The notes under the pieces are model-generated. The model worked only from the letters and a program-made list of their open reading frames with translations, ran no database searches and was not told the DNA's origin. DNA of 64,000 nucleotides from Amycolatopsis sp. NBC_01488 (GTDB taxonomy: Bacteria > Actinomycetota > Actinomycetes > Mycobacteriales > Pseudonocardiaceae), in contig NZ_CP109434.1 in NCBI RefSeq assembly GCF_036227105.1, positions 2,484,001-2,548,000 of the forward strand. Reading direction: 5' to 3'. Within the stretch, counting starts at the first letter, position 1; every line of letters begins with the position of its first letter. The translations under genes were made by a program, and so were the position numbers. This document shows positions 33,056 to 40,749 of the stretch, one piece after another.

Positions 33056-34345
33056 TTACTTCTCCAGGATCGCGGTGACGCCCTGGCCGCCGGCCGCGCA
33101 GATCGAGATCAGGCCGCGGCCGGATCCCTTCTCGTGCAGCAGCTTCGCCAGCGTCGCGACGATCCGGCCGCCGGTCGCGGCGAACGGGTGCCCGGCCGCC
33201 AGCGACGAGCCGTTGACGTTGAGCTTCGCCCGGTCGATCGCGCCGAGCGGCGCGTCCAGCTCCAGCTTCTCCTTGGCGAACACCGGGTCCTCCCACGCCT
33301 TCAGCGTGGCCAGCACCTGCGACGCGAACGCCTCGTGGATCTCGTAGAAGTCGAAGTCCTGCAGCGAAAGCCCGGCCCGCGCGAGCATCCGCGGCACGGC
33401 GTACGCGGGCGCCATGAGCAGGCCCTCTTCACCGTGAACGTAGTCGACGGCCGCGGTCTGCGAGAACGTCAGGTACGCCAGCACCGGCAGCTTGTGCGCC
33501 TTCGCCCACTCGTCGGTGGCGAGCAGGACGGTCGACGCGCCGTCGGTCAGCGGCGTCGAGTTGCCCGCCGTCATCGTGCCGCCCGGACCGCCGAAGGCCG
33601 GCTTGAGCTTGGCGAGCTTCTCCGCGGTCGAGTCGGCGCGCAGGTTCTGGTCACGCGCGAGCTTGAGGAACGGCGTCACGAGGTCGTCGAAGAAGCCGCG
33701 GTCGTAAGCGGCGGCGAGCTTCTGATGACTGCTCGCGGCCAGCTCGTCCTGCGCCTCGCGGGTGATCTCCCAGACCTTCGCTGTCAGCGCCGCGTGCTCG
33801 CCCATCGAGAGGCCGGTGCGCGGCTCTTCGTTGCGCGGGATCGCCGGGACGATGTGTCCTGGTCGGATCTTCGCGACGAGCTTGAGCCGGTCGCCGAGCG
33901 TCTTGGCGGCGTTCAGCCCGATGAGGATCTGGCGCAGGTCTTCGTTCACGGCCAGCGGCGCGTCGCTCGTCGTGTCGACGCCGCCGGCGATGGCCGAATC
34001 GATCTGGCCCAGCGCGATCTTGTTCGCGACGTTGACGATGGCCTGCAGGCCGGTGCCGCACGCCATCTGGACGTCGGACGCGGGCGTCGCGGGCGAGAGC
34101 TTGCTGCCCAGCACGCTCTCGCGGGCCAGGTTGAAGTCCTTCGAGTGCTTGAGCACGGCGCCGGCGGCGACCTCGCCGATCACCTCGCCCTGCAGCGAGA
34201 AACGGCTGACCAGGCCGTCGAGCGCCGCGGTGAACATGTCCTGGTTCGACGCTTTCGCGTACGGGCCGTTGGATCGCGCGAAGGGGATGCGGTTGCCCCC
34301 GATGATCGCGACCTTGCGAACGGCAGGCGTCTTCTTCGGCGGCAT
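33056..34345 (-). CDS. Acetyl-CoA C-acyltransferase (FadA2/FadI-like thiolase)
   Basis: A 429-aa thiolase. The acyl-binding Cys lies in Q-M-A-C-G-T-G-L near 94-101, the His in N-G-S-S-L-A-A-G-H-P-F near 375, and the second Cys in C-A-A-G-G-Q-G near the end. The length fits the long FadI/FadA2 type. It cleaves or condenses 3-ketoacyl-CoA. Divergent from fabG4-htdX, the same arrangement as M. tuberculosis Rv0243/Rv0242c/Rv0241c. A palindrome in the shared promoter region suggests joint control. Confidence 0.95.
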   Translation of the reverse strand: MPPKKTPAVRKVAIIGGNRIPFARSNGPYAKASNQDMFTAALDGLVSRFSLQGEVIGEVAAGAVLKHSKDFNLARESVLGSKLSPATPASDVQMACGTGLQAIVNVANKIALGQIDSAIAGGVDTTSDAPLAVNEDLRQILIGLNAAKTLGDRLKLVAKIRPGHIVPAIPRNEEPRTGLSMGEHAALTAKVWEITREAQDELAASSHQKLAAAYDRGFFDDLVTPFLKLARDQNLRADSTAEKLAKLKPAFGGPGGTMTAGNSTPLTDGASTVLLATDEWAKAHKLPVLAYLTFSQTAAVDYVHGEEGLLMAPAYAVPRMLARAGLSLQDFDFYEIHEAFASQVLATLKAWEDPVFAKEKLELDAPLGAIDRAKLNVNGSSLAAGHPFAATGGRIVATLAKLLHEKGSGRGLISICAAGGQGVTAILEK

Positions 34346-34378
34346 GACTCCACCTCTCTGGTCGGCTCTCTCACACTG

Positions 34379-34400
34379 TAACCTACTGGGGAGTAGGTTA
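34379..34400. promoter_or_regulatory. Operator 1 of the fadA2/fabG4 divergon
   Basis: Perfect inverted repeat TAACCTACT-GGGG-AGTAGGTTA in the 92-nt space between the divergent thiolase and FabG4 genes. Related sites lie in front of the TetR gene at 37264. Confidence 0.8.
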
Positions 34401-34437
34401 GACTGCGACGTGACGCAGACTGCACGGGAGGCAACCG

Positions 34438-35772
34438 ATGGCTGACAGGTACCAGCAGTTCACGAAAACCCCGGTGGGGAAGTTCGTGGTGCCGAAGCTC
34501 GGCCTGCCCAACCCCGCCACGCTGCGCCGGTACCAGCCCGGGCAACCCGCCCTCGAGGGTCCCGCACTTCTCGGCGCCGCGCCCGGCGGACGGCTGGAAA
34601 AGACCCTTCGCGACCAGCTGGCCGACGCCGGCATCGAGGTCGTCACCTCGGCGGTCGACCGGCACGCGGCGCTCGTCTTCGACGCCACCGGCATCACCGA
34701 CCCCGCGCGCCTGCGTGAGGTCTACGACTTCTTCCACCCGGTGATCCGCAGCGTCGGGCCGTCCGGCCGGGTCGTCGTCCTGGGCACGCCGCCGGAGCAG
34801 GTCGAAGGCCGCGAGCGGATCGCCCAGCGCGCTCTCGAGGGCTTCGTGCGCTCCGTCGGTAAGGAGCTGAAGCGCGGCGCGACGGCTCAGCTCGTGTACG
34901 TCGCCGAAGGCGCCGAAGAGGCGACGGAGTCAACGCTGCGCTTCCTGCTCTCCGCGAAGTCGGCGTTCGTCGACGCGCAGGTCATCCGGATCGGCGCCGA
35001 GGGCAAGACGGCGTCCGCGCCGTCGAACTGGGAGAAGCCCCTCGACGGCAAGGTCGCCTTGGTCACCGGCGCGTCGCGCGGCATCGGCGCGGCGATCGCC
35101 GAGGTGCTGGCCCGCGACGGCGCGCACGTCGTCGCACTCGACATCCCCGCCCAGGGCGGCGACCTGTCGAAGGTGGCGAACAAGATCGGCGGCTCGTCGC
35201 TGCAGCTCGACATCACTTCGCCCAGCGCGCCCGCGAAGCTCGCGGAGTACCTGAAGGAGCGTCACGGCGGTGTCGACGTCGTTGTCCACAACGCGGGCAT
35301 CACGCGCGACAAGACGCTGGGCAACATGAGCGAGAGCGCGTGGGACTCGGTGATCGCGGTGAACCTGGCGGCGCAGCTCGCGGTGAACGACAAGCTGCTC
35401 GGCGATCGCGTGCTGAACGAGAACGGCCGCATCATCGGCGTCTCGTCGATCGCCGGGATCGCCGGCAACGTCGGCCAGACGAACTACGCGACGTCGAAGG
35501 CGGGTGTGATCGGCATGGTGAACGTCGGCGCGCCGCAGCTCGCGGCGTACGGCGGCACGATCAACGCCGTCGCGCCCGGGTTCATCGAGACCAAAATGAC
35601 CGCGGCGGTCCCGCTGTTCATCCGCGAGGCCGGGCGGCGGCTGTCGAGCCTCGGCCAGGGCGGCCTGCCGGTCGACGTCGCCGAGACGATCGCCTGGTAC
35701 GCGAACCCGGCGTCGGCCGCGGTGAACGGCAACGTGGTCCGCGTCTGCGGCCAGGCCCTGCTGGGAGCGTGA
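34438..35772 (+). CDS. fabG4: High-molecular-weight 3-oxoacyl-ACP reductase (FabG4-like)
   Basis: A 444-aa protein with two parts. The N-terminal part (about 1-200) is a flavodoxin-like domain; the C-terminal SDR domain has T-G-A-S-R-G-I-G near 215, N-A-G-I-T near 286, S-S-I-A near 340 and Y-A-T-S-K (Y-x-x-x-K) near 353. This is the HMwFabG layout of mycobacterial FabG4, which reduces 3-ketoacyl-CoA with NADH. SD GGGAGG precedes ATG. It is one base from the MaoC gene, so one operon. Confidence 0.94.
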   Translation: MADRYQQFTKTPVGKFVVPKLGLPNPATLRRYQPGQPALEGPALLGAAPGGRLEKTLRDQLADAGIEVVTSAVDRHAALVFDATGITDPARLREVYDFFHPVIRSVGPSGRVVVLGTPPEQVEGRERIAQRALEGFVRSVGKELKRGATAQLVYVAEGAEEATESTLRFLLSAKSAFVDAQVIRIGAEGKTASAPSNWEKPLDGKVALVTGASRGIGAAIAEVLARDGAHVVALDIPAQGGDLSKVANKIGGSSLQLDITSPSAPAKLAEYLKERHGGVDVVVHNAGITRDKTLGNMSESAWDSVIAVNLAAQLAVNDKLLGDRVLNENGRIIGVSSIAGIAGNVGQTNYATSKAGVIGMVNVGAPQLAAYGGTINAVAPGFIETKMTAAVPLFIREAGRRLSSLGQGGLPVDVAETIAWYANPASAAVNGNVVRVCGQALLGA

Positions 35773-35773
35773 C

Positions 35774-36616
35774 GTGGCGATCCGCGAACTCGACAGCACG
35801 CCCAGCCTGGCGACGCTGTACCCGAAGGCCCTGCTCGGCGGTGTCCTGCGCAAGCCGTCCGGCTCGGCTTTGCCGGACACCGAGCTGGTGCGCACCGGTG
35901 TCGTCGTCGACCCGGCGCACGTGGCGGCGTACGACACGGTCTGCGGCTTCCGGCTGAGCGACGAGCTGCCGGTGACGTACCCGCACATGCTGGCGTTCCC
36001 GCTGCAGATGGCGCTGATGACCGAGCCGGGGTTCCCGTTCCCGCTGCTCGGCATGGTGCACGTGGCGAACCGCATCACCCAGCACCGCGCGCTGCGCCTG
36101 GACGAGCCGCTGACCGTGCGCGTGCGCGCGGAGAACCTGCGCCCGCACGAGAAGGGCCGTCAGTTCGACGTCGTCAGCGAAGCCTGGGCCGGGGACGACC
36201 TGGTGTGGGTCGACGTCAGCACGTACCTGCGTCGCGGCTCTTCCTCGGGTTCTTCTTCGCGGCGAGACCAGCTGGTGCCGCCGACCCCGGACGCGATCTG
36301 GCGCGTCCCGGCCGACATCGGCCGGCGGTACGCGGAAGTGTCGGGCGACCGCAACCCGATCCACCTGCACCCGCTGACGGCCCGCCTGTTCGGCTTCCCG
36401 AAGGCGATCGCCCACGGCATGTGGACGAAGGCCCACGCACTGGCCGCCTTCGAAGGCCGGCTGCCGTCGGCGTTCACGATCGACGTCCGCTTCAAGCAGC
36501 CGGTGCTGCTGCCGGCCAAGGCGTCGTTCACGTCGTGGGCCACCCCGGAGGGCTGGGCGTTCGAGCTGTGGAGCAAGTCGAAGCCGCACCTGGAAGGCTC
36601 GATCAGCTCACTCTGA
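35774..36616 (+). CDS. MaoC-like 3-hydroxyacyl dehydratase (HtdX-like)
   Basis: A 280-aa hot-dog protein. The C-terminal half carries the hydratase-2 motif: catalytic Asp and His in S-G-D-R-N-P-I-H-L-H-P, then F-G-F-P-K-A-I-A-H-G-M-W near 205-216. The N-terminal half is a second, non-catalytic hot-dog. It performs the dehydration/hydration step next to FabG4, giving with the thiolase a full ketoacyl cycle. GTG 35774 lies 1 nt after the FabG4 stop. Its 3' end overlaps the convergent TetR gene. Confidence 0.93.
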   Translation: MAIRELDSTPSLATLYPKALLGGVLRKPSGSALPDTELVRTGVVVDPAHVAAYDTVCGFRLSDELPVTYPHMLAFPLQMALMTEPGFPFPLLGMVHVANRITQHRALRLDEPLTVRVRAENLRPHEKGRQFDVVSEAWAGDDLVWVDVSTYLRRGSSSGSSSRRDQLVPPTPDAIWRVPADIGRRYAEVSGDRNPIHLHPLTARLFGFPKAIAHGMWTKAHALAAFEGRLPSAFTIDVRFKQPVLLPAKASFTSWATPEGWAFELWSKSKPHLEGSISSL

Positions 36617-37264
36617 CGGCTTCCAGACCGCGCCCTCGATGAGGTCGTTGAAGCCCAGCCAGACGAGGTTCATCAGCCAGGACGCGAGGACGCCGTCGGA
36701 GATGTCGGGGTGGTCGAGGGCCCAGTCGGCCAGCGACTCGGCCGCCCCGACCAGGGCCGCGGACAGGCCTTCGCCGGAGAACTCGGCCTGCTCGCCGACG
36801 CCCTTGCGGGTGCCCGCCGACACGACCAGGGCCGCGACCAGCTGGATCGCGCGTACCCGCATGTCGGTGACCTCCGCGGCGAACGTGCCACCGACGGTCA
36901 GGGCCTGGCGGTGCAGCACCGTCCACGACTCGCGGTACTCCGCGACGAAGCGGTAGAACGACCGCAGGCCGTGCCAAAGCTGCATGTCCGGCGGCAGGTC
37001 AGGCTGGACGCCGGCCTGGATGGCCTCGAGCAGCCGCGTCGCCTCGCGGCGGATGCACGCACCGAACAGGTCCTCCTTGGACCCGAGGTAGGTGTAGATC
37101 ATCGGCTTCGAGACGCCGGCGACGTCGGAGATCTCGTCCATCGAGGCCGCGTGGTAGCCGTGGCGCGAGAACACCTGGACGGCGGCGTCCAGGATCTGCC
37201 GCTCGCGTACCGCGCGCGGCAGCCGCCGGGCCCGCTCGGGCGGACGCTGATCATCCTCTGACAC
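36608..37264 (-). CDS. TetR-family regulator of the fadA2-fabG4 locus
   Basis: A 218-aa protein with a classical TetR HTH (R-E-R-Q-I-L-D-A-A-V-Q-V-F-S-R-H-G-Y-H-A-A-S-M-D-E-I near 20-45, then S-K-P-M-I-Y-T-Y-L-G-S-K-E-D-L-F). GTG 37264 follows SD GGGAGG. Two sites related to the operator between fadA2 and fabG4 lie just upstream of this gene, so it probably controls both itself and that divergon. A ligand of acyl-CoA type would fit but is inferred. Confidence 0.93.
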   Translation of the reverse strand: MSEDDQRPPERARRLPRAVRERQILDAAVQVFSRHGYHAASMDEISDVAGVSKPMIYTYLGSKEDLFGACIRREATRLLEAIQAGVQPDLPPDMQLWHGLRSFYRFVAEYRESWTVLHRQALTVGGTFAAEVTDMRVRAIQLVAALVVSAGTRKGVGEQAEFSGEGLSAALVGAAESLADWALDHPDISDGVLASWLMNLVWLGFNDLIEGAVWKPSE

Positions 37265-37340
37265 GCTGGACCTCCCTGTTGCTGCCCGGAGACGGTACCG
37301 GGCGCTGCCCCGGGAGGGTGATTTCGGCACGCTTGCCCGC

Positions 37341-37377
37341 CTACCTACTGGCGGGTAGCCTACGGGTGAGTAACTTG
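37341..37377. promoter_or_regulatory. Operators 2 and 3, upstream of TetR and SCP2 genes
   Basis: Two overlapping sites offset by 15 nt: CTACCTACT-GGCG-GGTAGCCTA (37341-37362) and TAGCCTACG-GGTG-AGTAACTTG (37356-37377). Each matches operator 1 at 34379 at about 15-16 of 22 positions. They lie between the TetR gene (minus) and the SCP2-like gene (plus). Confidence 0.65.
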
Positions 37378-37390
37378 AGAGGGAGTGACC

Positions 37391-38053
37391 ATGGCCGACA
37401 ACGCCGGGATGACCAGCGCAGATCAGGTCGCGGAGCTCCGTGGGGCGGCGCTCCTGGACGCACTGGAGCGGCTCGACCCGCTCGGCCCCGAAGCGCACAC
37501 CCTCGACGTCAACGCGCTCGCCGACGCGGTCAACCCACGCGATCTCGGCAAGGATGATTTCCGCCGCCTGCTGAGCACGCTGTTGCGGCTGGCCGAGCGC
37601 GCACCGGCGTTCGACCTGAGCAAGGTCGACCCGGCGCGCTTCGCCTCCCTGGTGGCCTCGGCGTCGCGCGCGCAACTCGAGAGCGTCGTCGCCGAGCGGC
37701 CCCTGCGCGAGCGCGTCCTGGACGAGATCTTCGCCCGCATGGGCGCGCACATCCGCCCCGATCGGGCCCGCGACCTGCACGCGGTGGTCCACTGGAGGCT
37801 GTCGGGCGGCATCGGCGAAGGCGGCTACGACCGCTACGAGACGGTGATTTCGCACGGCTCGTGCACGGTGACCCGCGACACGCGCTCCTCTCCCCGGGTC
37901 ACGATCACGATCGCGCCCGCGGACTTCTTCCGCCTGATCACCCACCAGGCGACGCCGGCGGTGCTGTTCGTCACGGGAAGGATCAAGGTCAAGGGCGACC
38001 TGGCCTTCGCGGCGGGCCTGATCGGATTCTTCGACCTCCCCCACCCCGTATAG
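37391..38053 (+). CDS. SCP2-like sterol/lipid-binding domain protein 1
   Basis: A 220-aa cytosolic protein. Residues about 115-220 form an SCP2-type alpha/beta domain (W-R-L-S-G-G ... Y-E-T-V-I, T-I-T-I-A-P-A-D-F-F-R-L-I, L-F-V-T-G-R-I-K-V-K-G-D). A helical N-terminal domain precedes it. SCP2 proteins carry fatty acyl or sterol ligands, which fits the adjacent acyl-CoA genes. SD GGGAG precedes ATG 37391. Its promoter shares the TetR operators. It is a paralog of the next gene. Confidence 0.88.
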   Translation: MADNAGMTSADQVAELRGAALLDALERLDPLGPEAHTLDVNALADAVNPRDLGKDDFRRLLSTLLRLAERAPAFDLSKVDPARFASLVASASRAQLESVVAERPLRERVLDEIFARMGAHIRPDRARDLHAVVHWRLSGGIGEGGYDRYETVISHGSCTVTRDTRSSPRVTITIAPADFFRLITHQATPAVLFVTGRIKVKGDLAFAAGLIGFFDLPHPV

Positions 38054-38060
38054 TCCGTCC

Positions 38061-38672
38061 GTGCCCCGAAAAGCGAAGTGGCGCCTTTCCCGGCCCCGCG
38101 GTGTGCGCGCCGGCCACGCGGTCAACGCGTTCGCGGACCAGCTGGTCATCGCCAACCTGACGCCCGAGCAGTTCATCCAGGTCCTGGAAACACTGCACAT
38201 GCTGGGCGAGTCCGGCGCGGGCATCGAGCTGAGCTCCCTGTCGACGGATGTCCTGGTGGACGTGGTTCGCCGAGCGTCCCGCGACCAGCTGAAGGCCATC
38301 GCAGACCACCCGGAGCTGCGTCCGGTGTTCCTGGACGAGGTATTCCGCCGAATGTCCGAGCATTTCTTACCGGAACGTGCCCGCCACGTCGATTTCGTGG
38401 TTTCCTGGCGCTTCTCGGACGGCACCGGAGAGGACGGCTACGACCGTTTCCAGACGGTGATCGAGGACGGTCTGTGCGTTTCATCGACCGACCTGTCCCG
38501 AACGCCGGACACGACGATCACGCTGTCGGTGGACGACTTCATCCGGATGGCCACGGGCAATGCGGCGGTGGCGGCGATGTTCGTGACGGGGCGGGTGAAG
38601 GTGAAGGGTGAGTACGCCCCGGCGGTCCGGTTCTCCAGCTACTTCGACATCCCCAAGCCAAGCACTGACTAG
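38061..38672 (+). CDS. SCP2-like sterol/lipid-binding domain protein 2
   Basis: A 203-aa paralog of the preceding protein with the same two-domain layout (W-R-F-S-D-G-T-G-E-D-G-Y-D-R-F-Q-T-V-I, T-I-T-L-S-V-D-D-F-I-R-M, M-F-V-T-G-R-V-K-V-K-G-E). It opens with a basic stretch. TATAGT overlaps the upstream stop codon and ends 6 nt before GTG 38061, so the gene has its own leaderless promoter besides read-through from gene 1. Confidence 0.88.
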   Translation: MPRKAKWRLSRPRGVRAGHAVNAFADQLVIANLTPEQFIQVLETLHMLGESGAGIELSSLSTDVLVDVVRRASRDQLKAIADHPELRPVFLDEVFRRMSEHFLPERARHVDFVVSWRFSDGTGEDGYDRFQTVIEDGLCVSSTDLSRTPDTTITLSVDDFIRMATGNAAVAAMFVTGRVKVKGEYAPAVRFSSYFDIPKPSTD

Positions 38673-38703
38673 TCTTCGGCGTCCGTTGACACTACCTCCA
38701 TGA

Positions 38704-38875
38704 CCGGGCTGTAGGCGATCGGCGACCACACTCTCCCGCGCGGGCTATGACGTCGAGCAAAACCCGCCAACGTCGCCGAACGGCAGAAACCCCGACTACC
38801 TCATCGACGGCAAGGTCTTCGACAAACTACGCGCCGTCAACCGGCCGTGCACGCAACATCTTCTCCGAGGAATGA
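38704..38875 (+). pseudogene. Remnant of a CdiA-type toxin C-terminal domain
   Basis: Codons from 38704 read R-R-S-A-T-T-L-S-R-A-G-Y-D-V-E-Q-N-P-P, then N-P-D-Y-L-I-D-G-K-V-F-D up to 38823. One extra base shifts the frame, after which 38828-38872 reads Y-A-P-S-T-G-R-A-R-N-I-F-S-E-E and stops at 38873. Joined, this is the A-G-Y-x-V-E-Q-N-P ... P-D-Y-x-I-x-G-x-x-F-D-x-Y-A-P-S-T-x-x-x-R-N-I core of CdiA C-terminal nuclease toxins. There is no start codon and both ends are missing. The rest of 38673-38914 has no gene. Confidence 0.75.
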
Positions 38876-38914
38876 AGGCTCTTGCGGACATCGAGCGCGA
38901 GTTGTAGGACCGGT

Positions 38915-39385
38915 CTAACCCTCGATGACGCGACCCTCGATCACCGTCGGCTGGTCGCGGCGAGGCTCTGGCTGTTCCGGAACCACCTCGCTGTCCACCA
39001 CCATCACCGGCCCCCGGCGTTGGTTGGCGAACCGAACAGCTCGCTTCTCCAACCGGCGAAGCCAAAGCTTGCGCGCCACCGCCCGCGAAGGCGGCAACAT
39101 CAACAGCAGCCCGATGACGTCACTGACGAACCCAGGGACCAGGATCAACACGCCGCCGAGACCCACCAACATTCCGTCGGTGAGTTCCTTCTCCGCCGGT
39201 CGCCCGGCCCGAGCCGTCTCCATGAACGCCCGCATCGCCTTGGCGCCTTCGCGGCGAGCGAGCCAAGAGCCGATGAAGGCGCCGGCCAGCAGGAGGCCCA
39301 GCGTGCCGAGCACGCCGACAGCCGAACCCACCGCCCAGATCGCGGCAATCTCGGCGAAGACGTAGAGCAAGAACGCGACAGCCAT
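38915..39385 (-). CDS. fxsA: FxsA-family membrane protein
   Basis: A 156-aa inner-membrane protein with the FxsA pattern: TM helices near 3-20, 23-45 and 75-100, the motif S-W-L-A-R-R-E-G, the charged helix F-M-E-T-A-R-A-G-R, and G-G-V-L-I-L-V-P-G-F-V-S-D-V-I-G-L. A variable charged tail ends R-V-I-E-G. ATG 39385 is chosen at the start of the first TM; upstream GTG would only add a non-conserved tail. FxsA proteins are linked to phage exclusion in E. coli but the general role is unknown. Divergent from the pentapeptide gene. Confidence 0.9.
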   Translation of the reverse strand: MAVAFLLYVFAEIAAIWAVGSAVGVLGTLGLLLAGAFIGSWLARREGAKAMRAFMETARAGRPAEKELTDGMLVGLGGVLILVPGFVSDVIGLLLMLPPSRAVARKLWLRRLEKRAVRFANQRRGPVMVVDSEVVPEQPEPRRDQPTVIEGRVIEG

Positions 39386-39453
39386 ACCCGGACAACGAAC
39401 GACCTGTCCGATTTGCTCCCGCGCCCCGGGAGCACCGGCTAGTCTCACCCCTC

Positions 39454-40749
39454 GTGTCCGACTGGCTCCGCTGGCTTCTCATCGCGTTGTGCCTGGTTCT
39501 GGCCCTGTGGGTCGTCTGGCGGGGGCGTCGGCGGAATTCGGCGTTCCCCGGGGTCACCTGGACTCGCCCGGCGCGGAAGGCCGGGCGGCGCGGGATGGTC
39601 GTGTCCGTCCTCGGCTGGCTCGTCGTCGCTCTGCTCGTCGCCGGGGCGACCGGGGGTGGCCTGCTCTGGTTCCTCGGCTGGCCCCGGCTGCCCAGTGCCG
39701 GGCAGTTCGACGTCGCCCAGGTGCTCGACCTGCTGAAGATCGCCCTCTCCGTGGTCGCCGGGTTCGGCGGGGTCGTGCTGCTCGCCGTCAACTACCGGAA
39801 GCAGCGGGTCGCCGAAGACGAGCACGACCTGGCCGTTCAGCGGGCCGAGCGCGAAACGGTCCAGAAGTTCAACGAACGGTTCGGCAGCGCGGCCGAGCAG
39901 CTGGCCAACGACAACGCTGCCGTCCGGCTCGCCGGGGTCTACGCCATGGCCGGCTTGGGCGACGACTGGGCCGACAAGCGCCAGGTCTGCGTCGACGTCC
40001 TGTGCGGCTATCTCCGGATCACCCGCGAAGCCGACGGCGAAGACCAGGTGCGGGAGGCGATCCTGCGCGTGATCCGCGACCGCACCCGCCAGAGCGGAAA
40101 ACTGTCCTGGTCCGCGCTCGACTTCGACTTCACCGGCGTCACCTTCGAGAACGCCGATTTCGCGCGGCGGAAGTTCAGTGGTGAGGTCCTGTTCGACGGG
40201 GCGAATTTCGTGGGCGGAGTCGCTTCGTTCGCCGGCGCCGAGTTCGGGAAGTTGCTGAGCTGTCACGGCACCCGGTTCTCCGCCGCCGAAACGAACTTCG
40301 GCGGGATGACCTTCACCTCCGGCAAGGCCGAATTCGTCGGTGCCGAGTTCGTCGGCGAGAAGGTCGACTTCGCCGACGGCTACCTGCAGTCCTCGTCGGT
40401 GGCCTTCTTCCGCTGCCGCTTCCGGGCGCCCGCCGTCGACTTCTCCCAGCTGGACTTCACCTTCGGCCGGCTGGTGTTCGACCGGTGCGACTTCGCGGAC
40501 CTCGAACTCGACCTCTCGATCGGCCTCGACGACCAGCCGTTCTCCCTGGTGCCGCTGCTCGCCGAGAACTGCCGGTTCGAGCGGTGCCGGATCGAACTCG
40601 GCCGGGGCGGCCAGGGGGTCAAGCTCGCGGACTGCGTGCTCGACACCGTGACCGTCGCCGACACCGGCGAACACCCGCAGACGCACCCGTGGCCGAACAA
40701 CGAGCTGCGCGGTGGCACCTCGCTGCCCGGCCACTACGCCACGGCCTAG
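39454..40749 (+). CDS. Pentapeptide-repeat membrane protein
   Basis: A 431-aa protein. Three TM helices occur near residues 5-22, 48-75 and 90-112. A coiled, charged linker (V-A-E-D-E-H-D-L-A-V-Q-R-A-E-R-E-T-V-Q-K-F-N-E-R-F) follows, then a domain with W-A-D-K-R-Q-V-C-V-D-V-L. From about 215 there are pentapeptide-like repeats with F or L at the centre (F-E-N-A-D-F-A-R-R-K-F, A-E-F-V-G-A-E-F). GTG 39454 lies 8 nt after TAGTCT, so it is probably leaderless. Homologs are common in actinomycetes; function unknown. Confidence 0.88.
   Translation: MSDWLRWLLIALCLVLALWVVWRGRRRNSAFPGVTWTRPARKAGRRGMVVSVLGWLVVALLVAGATGGGLLWFLGWPRLPSAGQFDVAQVLDLLKIALSVVAGFGGVVLLAVNYRKQRVAEDEHDLAVQRAERETVQKFNERFGSAAEQLANDNAAVRLAGVYAMAGLGDDWADKRQVCVDVLCGYLRITREADGEDQVREAILRVIRDRTRQSGKLSWSALDFDFTGVTFENADFARRKFSGEVLFDGANFVGGVASFAGAEFGKLLSCHGTRFSAAETNFGGMTFTSGKAEFVGAEFVGEKVDFADGYLQSSSVAFFRCRFRAPAVDFSQLDFTFGRLVFDRCDFADLELDLSIGLDDQPFSLVPLLAENCRFERCRIELGRGGQGVKLADCVLDTVTVADTGEHPQTHPWPNNELRGGTSLPGHYATA

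Noticed and set aside
33056-38672. A polyketide or fatty-acid biosynthetic gene cluster
   Set aside because: Thiolase, FabG4 and MaoC genes match the mycobacterial fadA2-fabG4-htdX locus; no ketosynthase, acyltransferase or carrier protein is present.
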